Below, piece after piece: positions 46,926-53,559 of a DNA stretch of 64,000 bases; the stretch's first letter is position 1, and every line of letters starts with the position of its first letter. The notes beneath the pieces are model-generated. The model was not told the DNA's origin. It saw nothing but the letters and a program-made list of their open reading frames with translations, and ran no database searches. The position numbers and the translations under genes were made by a program. This stretch comes from Bradyrhizobium sp. SZCCT0148 (lineage in GTDB: Bacteria; Pseudomonadota; Alphaproteobacteria; Rhizobiales; Xanthobacteraceae). Where the stretch lies: NCBI RefSeq assembly GCF_018129985.1, contig NZ_JAFCKT010000001.1, positions 1,240,001 to 1,304,000 of the forward strand. The letters run 5' to 3'.

Positions 46926-47939
46926 ATGCCGTCCACGCTCCAAACGACTCTCGCCGTCCCGCTGCGCGTCCTGACATGGCTCGGCAGCCAGGGCACCCGC
47001 GGGGTCGCAGCTATCGTCTTCATCGCGGCCGCGGTGCCACCGCTCGGCGCGCTGCTGCGTCCCTACCTCACCGAGGCCATCCTCTGCCTGCTCTGCATTT
47101 CCTTCATGCGGGTCGATCTGGCCGCCCTCTACAGCCATCTGCGCCGACCGGCGCTGGTTGCAACTGCCACGGCCTGGACCACGATCGGCGTGCCGTTGAT
47201 CGTCGGGTTGATCGCCCACGCCACCGGGCTCACGGCGCGCGCGCCCGGGCTTTCGCTCGCGCTGATGCTCCAGAGCATGGCCTCGCCGATGATGGCCTCC
47301 CCGGCACTGGCCGCGCTGATGGGTCTCGATGCCACGCTCGTGCTGATCACGCTGGTGACCTCGACCGCGCTGGTGCCCTTCACGGCCTCGCTCTTCGCCG
47401 GCCTGTTCCTCGGCGACATGCTCAGCGTCACGCCGTTGACGCTGGGCCTGAAACTGCTCGGCATCCTCGCGGCCTCGCTGCTGGCCGCAACCGCCATCCG
47501 ATGGATCTTCGGCGCGGAGGCGATCCAGCGTCACAAGGCGCCGATCGACGGTCTCAACATCATCATCCTCTTCATGTTCGCTGCCGCGATCATGGGCGAC
47601 GTCGTGAGCGACCTCCTCGCACAGCCGCTGTTCACCCTTGGCCTCGCGGCTCTCTCGTTCGCGATCTATTTCACCCTGCTTGCGATCACCACGCTGCTGT
47701 TCCGCCGCATCGGCACGGAGCGCGCGCTCGCGCTCGGGCTGATGGTGTCACAGCGCAATTTGGGCCTGATGCTGGCGGCAACCGCCGGCGCATTGCCGCC
47801 GACCACCTGGCTCTATTTTGCGATGACGCAGTTTCCGATCCACCTTGCGCCCTACATGCTGATGCCGATCGCGCGGCGCTTGACGGCTCGCGCGGATACG
47901 ACCGGCGCGGCGACGAACGGCAAGGCGGCATCACGCTGA
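46926..47939 (+). CDS. SBF-like (bile acid:sodium symporter-type) membrane protein
   Basis: A 337-residue protein with about ten membrane segments. The two-fold pattern, the proline- and methionine-rich reentrant segment LMLQSMASPMMASPALAALMGLD and the late GLMVSQRNLGLMLAATAGALPP resemble the SBF/BASS fold. The substrate is unknown. ATG at 46926 is chosen because the sequence upstream belongs to an intergenic inverted repeat rather than to the protein. It sits between an esterase and a divergent regulator pair. Confidence 0.78.
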   Translation: MPSTLQTTLAVPLRVLTWLGSQGTRGVAAIVFIAAAVPPLGALLRPYLTEAILCLLCISFMRVDLAALYSHLRRPALVATATAWTTIGVPLIVGLIAHATGLTARAPGLSLALMLQSMASPMMASPALAALMGLDATLVLITLVTSTALVPFTASLFAGLFLGDMLSVTPLTLGLKLLGILAASLLAATAIRWIFGAEAIQRHKAPIDGLNIIILFMFAAAIMGDVVSDLLAQPLFTLGLAALSFAIYFTLLAITTLLFRRIGTERALALGLMVSQRNLGLMLAATAGALPPTTWLYFAMTQFPIHLAPYMLMPIARRLTARADTTGAATNGKAASR

Positions 47940-48016
47940 CGACCACGCAAGCAGTCTACGCAGTGTCGTCAAGAGCGGACAAGTTCGGCACGACCTGGCC
48001 CCTCGGCTGAGAGCAC

Positions 48017-48955
48017 CTAACCCGCCCGCGCCGCGCGCCGCAGCGCCTGCGGGGGCTGGCCGAAGGCGCGGATGAAGGCGCGGCGCATGCGCTCGGGATC
48101 GCCGAAGCCGGTTGTCTGGGCGACCAGCTCGATTGCCTCGCGCGAGGACTGCACCCGCTCGCGCGCGACTTCGAGCCGAAGCCGCTCGATCGCTTTCGAC
48201 GGCGTCGTGCCGGTCTCGGCGGCGAAGGCGCGGGCAAAATGCCGCGCGCTCATGCCGGCGCGATCGGCCAGGTCCTCCACCGTCAGCGGCGCGTCGAGAT
48301 TTTCGCGCGCCCAGGACAACAGCGCGCCGAAGCGGCCGTTCGGCGTCTTCAGCTCCAGCAGCGAGGAAAACTGCGACTGGCCCCCGCTGCGGCGGTGGTA
48401 GAGCACGAGGTGCCGCGCGGCCTCTTGCGCGATCTCCTCGCCATGATCCTCGGTGACCATCGCAAGCGCCAGATCGATGCCCGCGGTGATCCCGGCCGAG
48501 GTCCAGACATTGCCGTCGCGGGTGAAGATGTGGTCCGGCTCGAACTTCACCTTCGGATAGCGCGCGACGAAATCGCGCGTTCGTCCCCAATGCGTGGTGG
48601 CGCGGCGGCCGTCGAGCAACCCCGCCTCGGCAAGCACATAAGCGCCCGAACACACGCTCGCGACGCGCACGCCGCGCCGCGCCAGCCGCTGCACGAAGGC
48701 GCGCGTGAACTCGCAGCGCGCGGCGTCCGCAACCCCCGCGCCGCCCGCGATCACGAGCGTCGTGATCGCATTGGCCGACTTGAAGTCACGCGCCAGCATC
48801 TCGACGCCCGACGAGCTGCGCACCAGTCCCGCGCTCGCGGCCAGCACCCGCAGCGCAAGCGGCTTGCCCGTGCAGCGTGCTGCGACCTCGAACACCGAGA
48901 TCGGGCCGGCCGCATCGAGCAGCTGAAAATCCGGGAAGATCAGGATGCCGATCAT
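48017..48955 (-). CDS. GlxA-type regulator: DJ-1/PfpI plus AraC domain
   Basis: A 312-residue transcription factor. An N-terminal DJ-1/PfpI-like amidotransferase fold (IGILIFPDFQLLDAAGPISVFE, SVCSGAYVLAEAGLLDG, TSAGITAGIDLAL) acts as sensor; a C-terminal AraC helix-turn-helix pair (LADRAGMSARHFARAFAAETG, AQTTGFGDPERMRRAF) binds DNA. The start at 48955 begins directly at the DJ-1 domain. It is divergent, 94 bp apart, from a DJ-1-fold isonitrile hydratase-like gene, which it likely controls. Confidence 0.92.
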   Translation of the reverse strand: MIGILIFPDFQLLDAAGPISVFEVAARCTGKPLALRVLAASAGLVRSSSGVEMLARDFKSANAITTLVIAGGAGVADAARCEFTRAFVQRLARRGVRVASVCSGAYVLAEAGLLDGRRATTHWGRTRDFVARYPKVKFEPDHIFTRDGNVWTSAGITAGIDLALAMVTEDHGEEIAQEAARHLVLYHRRSGGQSQFSSLLELKTPNGRFGALLSWARENLDAPLTVEDLADRAGMSARHFARAFAAETGTTPSKAIERLRLEVARERVQSSREAIELVAQTTGFGDPERMRRAFIRAFGQPPQALRRAARAG

Positions 48956-49049
48956 GGGATGTCCGAAATAGAGGGAATTACGCCATTTCAGACACAACCG
49001 CACCATGCCAGTCTTCGCTCGTCAAGCTCATCTTTGGAGGACCCTGCCG

Positions 49050-49736
49050 ATGTCGTCACCACTCCAGATCGGTCTTCTGGTGTTTCCGCGCGTTACCCAG
49101 CTCGACTTCACCGGGCCCTTGCAGGTGTTCTCCATGGTGCCCGGCGCGAAGCTGCATCTGATCTGGAAGCGGATCGAGCCGGTGCCGAGCGATTCCGTGA
49201 TGATGCTGACGCCCACCACGACGTTCTCCGACTGTCCGCAGCTCGACGTGATCTGCGTGCCCGGCGGCGGCGGCACCAACGACCTGCTCAACGATGAAGA
49301 GGTGCTCGACTTCCTGCGCAAGCAGGCCGATGGCGCAAAGTATGTAACCTCGGTCTGCACGGGCTCGCTGGCGCTCGGCGCGGCCGGGCTGTTGAAGGGC
49401 TACCGCGCTGCTACCCATTGGAGCGCGATGGGGATGCTCAGCCAGTTCGGCGCCACGCCGACCAAAACGCGCGTCTGTGTCGACCGCAACCGCATCACCG
49501 GCGGCGGCGTCACCGCGGGAATCGATTTCGCGCTGACGCTGGTTTCCCTGCTGGTCGATCGTACCACGGCTGAAGCAATCCAGCTCCAGATGGAATACAA
49601 TCCCGCCCCGCCATTCAATTCGGGCTCACCAGACACTGCGCCCGCTGAAGTCTTGGCATTGCTGAAAGAGCGCGGCGCGCAAAACCAGGCGCGGAGGCTC
49701 GAGGCCGTCAAGCGAGCGGCGGAGCGGGTGAATTAG
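49050..49736 (+). CDS. DJ-1/PfpI protein, isonitrile hydratase-like
   Basis: A 228-residue protein of the DJ-1 superfamily, the same length as Pseudomonas putida isonitrile hydratase (InhA), which turns isonitriles into N-formamides. The catalytic pair known there (Asp17/Cys101, followed by Thr) matches D19 in TQLDFTG and C103-T104 in SVCTGSLALGAAG with identical spacing. GGAGG eight bases before ATG 49050 fixes the start. A GlxA-type DJ-1/AraC regulator is divergent. Isonitrile hydratase is the best guess; a different DJ-1 activity is possible. Confidence 0.85.
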   Translation: MSSPLQIGLLVFPRVTQLDFTGPLQVFSMVPGAKLHLIWKRIEPVPSDSVMMLTPTTTFSDCPQLDVICVPGGGGTNDLLNDEEVLDFLRKQADGAKYVTSVCTGSLALGAAGLLKGYRAATHWSAMGMLSQFGATPTKTRVCVDRNRITGGGVTAGIDFALTLVSLLVDRTTAEAIQLQMEYNPAPPFNSGSPDTAPAEVLALLKERGAQNQARRLEAVKRAAERVN

Positions 49737-49894
49737 CCTCTGCTCCCGTGTCCCCGACGCGCTGCACCATCACCGCTGCCGCGCAGAGCCGAGACCCGGA
49801 AAGCCCACGCGGTCCGCTGCTGCATAGGCCCCGGCTCAGCAGCGCATCATTCCGTGCTGCGCAGCGTCGAGGCGCGAGACCCTGCACAAGGCCC

Positions 49895-50172
49895 CAAAAG
49901 AAAAAGGCCGCTCGGTTTCCCAAGCGGCCTTTCCTGTCTTACGGCGGCTGCACATTCCATCGGGCGATTTCGGAACTTCCAGACCGGGGGCCTATCTCCC
50001 GATCGAGTCCTGGTCGGCGGCCGCTGCATCTCGGGACAGTCGCGAACTGTTGCCCGAACCGAACGCGATGGTCTCCCATCTCCGTAAGATGGGATTATTG
50101 AGCCGCATGGCACGCGCGGCCGCAACGTTCGCGCAGATACCGTCCCCACTGTTCCCGTTGTCCACAGCCGGG
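49895..50172 (-). ncRNA. Candidate structured RNA with terminator
   Basis: On the minus strand, complementary segments nest in order. An outer stem pairs CGGCTG(TG) at 50170-50163 with (GT)GCAGCCG near 49952-49945; its extension needs G-U pairs possible only on this strand. An inner 8-bp stem is GCGGCCGC at 50123-50116 with 50024-50017. Inside are two hairpins, TCCCATCT/AGATGGGA (50094-50074) and TCGGG-ca-ACAGT/ACTGTCCCGA (to 50031). A further stem GATCGGG/CCCGGTC follows. The terminator at 49932-49903 ends in TTTTTCTTTT. It may be an independent small RNA or a 3'-UTR RNA of the NDUFA12 gene. It does not match any RNA I can name. Confidence 0.45.
49897..49932 (-). terminator. Strong Rho-independent terminator (minus strand)
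   Basis: AAAGGCCGCT and AGCGGCCTTT form a 10-bp stem around a 10-nt loop. On the minus strand it is followed by TTTTTCTTTT; on the plus strand the tail is poorer (TTTCCTGTCTT), so it mainly ends minus-strand transcripts, with possible help for the DJ-1 gene. Confidence 0.85.
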
Positions 50173-50238
50173 TGAGACGGATGCGGGCGCATTCAATCGA
50201 ACGATCAAATCGATCAAGATGGGTGGCGGACGGGAAGT

Positions 50239-50646
50239 CTAGCCAGGCGTCCAGGGCTGATAATCGCCGGTCGCCTTCGGACGCTTGCCGCTGGCCAGGG
50301 TCGAGCCCGAGGGCCGATAGGCCTGTGCCGTGCCGGTGAGATTCGGCTGGTGCGGCTTTTCCCACTCGCGCGGCTGATAATTGTCCTCGGTCGGCGGAAC
50401 GTCCACGGTGTGATGCATCCAGCCGTGCCAGGACGGCGGGATCCGGCTGGCTTCGGCGTAGCCGTTATAAACCACCCAGCGCCGCTCGAAGCCGAGCGTG
50501 GGATCGACCACCCCGCCGCGGGTGCGATAGTAGAGATTGCCCTGCTCGTCCTGGCCGACCAGTTCGCCGTACCGCCTGGTCCAGAGCTGGGTGCCAAAGG
50601 TCTGGCCATTCCACCAGGTGAAGAACTTGAGGAAGAACTGTTTCAT
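50239..50646 (-). CDS. Complex I accessory subunit NDUFA12 family
   Basis: A 135-residue homologue of the NDUFA12/B17.2 accessory subunit of NADH:ubiquinone oxidoreductase, found in alphaproteobacteria and mitochondria. Family pattern: FFTWWNGQTFGTQLWTRRYGELVGQDEQGNLYY, RRWVVYNGYAEASRIPPSWHGWMHH and the C-terminal NYQPREWEKPHQPNLTGT. ATG at 50646 begins the domain; upstream in-frame sequence has no family character. In many Rhizobiales it adjoins DUF2155; here a hydrolase/transporter/DJ-1 cluster of about 4.5 kb intervenes. Confidence 0.95.
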   Translation of the reverse strand: MKQFFLKFFTWWNGQTFGTQLWTRRYGELVGQDEQGNLYYRTRGGVVDPTLGFERRWVVYNGYAEASRIPPSWHGWMHHTVDVPPTEDNYQPREWEKPHQPNLTGTAQAYRPSGSTLASGKRPKATGDYQPWTPG

Positions 50647-50898
50647 GCGGCTAGGGCCCTGCTTCGTCGGGTCCTGATGCCATCCGGGCGGCGAAATGTC
50701 CAGTTCGGCGGGCGCGGCTGTCCCCTCCCCAGATGCGCGTCCGGTAACACGAACACGAAGGTGGCCGCAAATTCGGCGCGATCCGTTCATGCCGGATACA
50801 GCGCCCGTGCGCGAGTCTTTCATTCACGCGCAAACCGGCGTGATCCCAGGAACCCTCGCCCCTTCTTAGGGTTTGCTTCCGGGAAAAGGAGTTCACTC

Positions 50899-51561
50899 AT
50901 GAAAAGTCTGAAAGTTTTAAGTGCCGCTGCGGCGGTGGCATTGGTTCTCCCGATGGCGACGCCGAGCTTCGCGCAGGGCCTCGGTGGTCGTGGTGGCGGC
51001 GGCGGTGCACATATCGGAGGTGGCGGCGGTGGCGCTCACTTCGGTGGCGGTGGCGGCGGCGCACGAATGGGCGGCGGCGGCTTCGGTGGCGGAGCGCGGA
51101 TGGGCGGCGGTGGCGCTGCGTTCCACGGCGGTGGCGGCAATTTCGCGGCCGGTGCAGCGGTTCGCCCGAGCGGCGGCACGTCATTCACTGGCGGCGCAGC
51201 GCGTAACTTTGCGGCCGCGAGCGGCGGCAATTGGCAGGGTGGCGGTGGTAACTGGAGCGGCCGCGGCGGCAATTGGCACGGCGGCGGGCACCATCATCGC
51301 CACGGCGGCGGCGGCTTCTGGCCCGGCTTCGCGACAGGTGCCGCGATCGGCGGAATTGGCTCCTACGCTTACTATGGCGGCGGCGGCTATTACGGTGATC
51401 CCGACTACTATGGCGATAGCTACTATGACGAGCCGTCTGTAGCGGTCGTTCCCGATGGCGGCGGCGATTCCGTGGCCTACTGTTCGCAGCGCTACAAGTC
51501 ATATGACCCGGCTTCGGGCACCTATCTCGGCTATGACGGGCAGCGTCACCCCTGTCCGTAA
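50899..51561 (+). CDS. Glycine-rich BA14K-family secreted protein
   Basis: A 220-residue exported protein. A signal peptide (AAAAVALVLPMATPSFA) precedes about 120 residues of Gly-rich repeats (GGGGGGAHFGGGGGGARMGG) and a His cluster (HGGGHHHRHGGGG), a short hydrophobic hinge (FATGAAIGGIGSYAYYGG), and a BA14K-like end with YCSQRYKSYDPASGTYLGYDG and a cysteine pair. BA14K proteins of Brucella are immunoreactive and lectin-like. GGAG seven bases before ATG 50899. A weak EcfG-like match (GGAAC at 50849, 16 bases, GGTT) lies upstream. A GC-rich terminator hairpin follows. Confidence 0.9.
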   Translation: MKSLKVLSAAAAVALVLPMATPSFAQGLGGRGGGGGAHIGGGGGGAHFGGGGGGARMGGGGFGGGARMGGGGAAFHGGGGNFAAGAAVRPSGGTSFTGGAARNFAAASGGNWQGGGGNWSGRGGNWHGGGHHHRHGGGGFWPGFATGAAIGGIGSYAYYGGGGYYGDPDYYGDSYYDEPSVAVVPDGGGDSVAYCSQRYKSYDPASGTYLGYDGQRHPCP

Positions 51562-51589
51562 GATGGACTGAACGATCCAACGAACCAAT

Positions 51590-51619
51590 GGGCGGCGCCG
51601 GTGAAGACCGGCGCCGCCC
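51590..51619 (+). terminator. Terminator after BA14K gene
   Basis: A 13-bp GC-rich perfect stem (GGGCGGCGCCGGT / ACCGGCGCCGCCC) around GAAG, followed nine bases later by TTTT. It lies about 30 bases past the stop. Confidence 0.7.
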
Positions 51620-51854
51620 ATGTCCGTTTTGCAAGCCGCTCAGGTTTCTCCATTCTCGCTCCGCGACGGAGCAAGCGACTATGCCTGCCGCCGTCGCTCT
51701 AGACTTGTACTTCGGATGACCTGCCCAGGGATCCCTGAAACGATAGTTGAAAATTTCCGGTTGTGTTCCGAGAGGTACAGCATCCGCTTCGTCGGGCTTT
51801 TAAGCTAGCCGAATTCTGGCACGAAGAATGGCCAAACGCATTAGGGGGAAGGGC

Positions 51855-52739
51855 ATGACTACACGCACGATCGTGGTGATGGCAGCAAGCGCCCTTTTAA
51901 CAGGGGTTGCAACGGCCGATGCCGCCGACATGGCGGTCAAGACCCCCCTGGCAATTCCAGCACCGGTTTTCAGCTGGACCGGCTTCTACGTCGGCGGAAA
52001 TATCGGTGGGGCCTGGAGCCGCAATTCGTCGGACGCCTACAACGGTGTTGTCTTTCCAGGCTTCATCGTCCTTCCGCCAAACGCCGCGATCATAACCATC
52101 TTCCCTGGACAACTGGACACGCTGGCAGGACCCGGCACCAGTAGCGCCGCGATCGGCGGCCTTCAAGCCGGATACAATTGGCAGGTCCAGCGCGTCGTGC
52201 TGGGAATCGAAGCCGATGCCGTCGGTACCGGCTTTGATGGCGCCATCGAAACAAGGTCGCGGACATTCGGGGCTCCGGTGATCATCGGCGCGCCTGTCAC
52301 CCAGACCGTGACCGTCGATTATGGTCACATCCAGTGGATGGCTTCCTTCCGCGGCCGGCTCGGATTTACCGCTGAGCGCGTTCTGTTCTATGCAACCGGT
52401 GGTGCCGCTGTTGCCGATGTCAGCGGCAGCAAGGCGACCGTCGTGAATGGTCCGGGTATCGCGCTCCCCGCGGGCTCATTCACGTCGGCCGGGAGCGGCT
52501 CGGAAACTCGTTGGGGCTGGACTCTGGGCGGCGGTGTCGAATGGGCGTTCGCCAGTCAGTGGAGCCTCGCCGCCGAATATCGTCATTCGGATTTCGGCCG
52601 CCGCAGCGTCAACATCGTGATTCCCGATGGCTTCGGCGGCACGGCGGGAGCCGGAATCTCGACCGGCAGATTGACCGCTGACCAGGTGACCGCACGCGTC
52701 AACTACCGCTTCGGCGGTCCGGTCGTCGCGCGCTATTGA
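51855..52739 (+). CDS. Outer-membrane beta-barrel protein (Omp25/31-like)
   Basis: A 294-residue outer-membrane protein. A signal peptide (VVMAASALLTGVATADA) is followed by FSWTGFYVGGNIGGAWS, the typical start of the alphaproteobacterial 8-strand barrel, alternating strands (GGLQAGYNWQVQRVVLGIEAD, MASFRGRLGFTAERVLFYATGG) and the end VTARVNYRFGGPVVARY with no C-terminal Phe. A GGGGGAAGGG site sits directly before ATG 51855; the in-frame ATG nine codons upstream is less likely. Probably a structural surface porin-like protein. Confidence 0.92.
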   Translation: MTTRTIVVMAASALLTGVATADAADMAVKTPLAIPAPVFSWTGFYVGGNIGGAWSRNSSDAYNGVVFPGFIVLPPNAAIITIFPGQLDTLAGPGTSSAAIGGLQAGYNWQVQRVVLGIEADAVGTGFDGAIETRSRTFGAPVIIGAPVTQTVTVDYGHIQWMASFRGRLGFTAERVLFYATGGAAVADVSGSKATVVNGPGIALPAGSFTSAGSGSETRWGWTLGGGVEWAFASQWSLAAEYRHSDFGRRSVNIVIPDGFGGTAGAGISTGRLTADQVTARVNYRFGGPVVARY

Positions 52740-53136
52740 TCTTGGCTTGGCGGGCCTGAGCCTTTGCCGCAATGGCGGCAAGGGGCATCCCTTCTATCAC
52801 TTGCAGCAGCATCCTTGTCTGCCGCGTGATTGGGGCGTGCGGCCGTGTCGGAACACATTGGCAAGCGCTGCGCTGACGTCATGCAGGCGCCTCGGCGCGT
52901 GTTTGGCCGGTTGCATTGGTCCAGATGGTCCCTGGACTTTGCATCAACCATTTATCGAATCCACCCCGGTTGCCGCGCAAACCGTGACGGATGGCCCAAA
53001 CATCTCATGGAACCCCGCGCAAAGGCCATATGCACCGCACGGTGCATATCCATCGCGATCCAATCCAAAATTGACCCGACACACGATTCGCGGATATCAC
53101 CCATCACAGTGGGGACTTCGATGACTGGGAAGTGTC
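52740..53136. other. 397-bp gene-free region before regulator/kinase pair
   Basis: No gene is convincing in this stretch. It ends with the promoter zone of the response regulator and contains a 22-bp palindrome (next entry). The first 250 bases show nothing I can name. Confidence 0.4.
53028..53049. promoter_or_regulatory. Perfect 22-bp palindrome, candidate operator
   Basis: ATATGCACCG and its exact complement CGGTGCATAT are separated by CA. The site lies 88 bp before the response-regulator ATG. With no T run it is not a terminator, and its symmetry suits a dimeric DNA-binding protein. Confidence 0.45.
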
Positions 53137-53559
53137 ATGCCGCGTATTCTCGTGGTTGATGACGATCCGATGGTCGGCGCGACCATCGAGGTCCTCCTCC
53201 AACGTCAGGGCTTCGACGTCACGCTGGCTGACGGAGGCGAAACAGGACTGGCTGCGCTGGAAGCGCAGACCTTTGAGGTGATGCTCGTTGACATCTTCAT
53301 GCCGCATATGCGCGGCTTCGAGTCCATCCGCATCTTCCACGAGCGCGCGCCGGCTACTCCGTTGATCGCGATGTCCGGTTACGCCTTCGCTTCATCCGCC
53401 TCGCCCTCTCCCGATTTCCTCCGCATGGCGCTGGAGCTTGGAGCCACGCGCTGCCTGCGCAAGCCGTTCACGCCGGAAGCGCTGCTGACCACGATCCGGG
53501 AATGCCTCGCCAGCCCGGGCGAGAGCGCACAGCCGAAGGACAAGAAAGAAGCCCCTTGA
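53137..53559 (+). CDS. Single-domain response regulator
   Basis: A 140-residue receiver with no output domain. DDD acidic pocket in LVVDDDPMVG, phospho-acceptor D52 (VMLVDIFMPHM), Thr/Ser at LIAMSGY and Lys in CLRKPFTPEAL. A short Lys/Glu-rich tail ends it. Its TGA stop overlaps the likely TTG start of the hybrid kinase, so the two are co-translated and are probable phosphorelay partners. Confidence 0.93.
   Translation: MPRILVVDDDPMVGATIEVLLQRQGFDVTLADGGETGLAALEAQTFEVMLVDIFMPHMRGFESIRIFHERAPATPLIAMSGYAFASSASPSPDFLRMALELGATRCLRKPFTPEALLTTIRECLASPGESAQPKDKKEAP

Larger units (their letters stand above)
49737..50238. other. 502-bp gene-free region with structured RNA candidate
   Basis: No protein gene is convincing here. 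The part from 49903 to about 50170 holds nested complementary segments and a strong minus-strand terminator (see the RNA entry). The remaining 49737-49890 shows nothing I can name. Confidence 0.5.

Noticed and set aside
50849..50873. EcfG promoter before the BA14K gene
   Set aside because: GGAAC-N16-GGTT has a mismatch in the -10 element; not enough to call.
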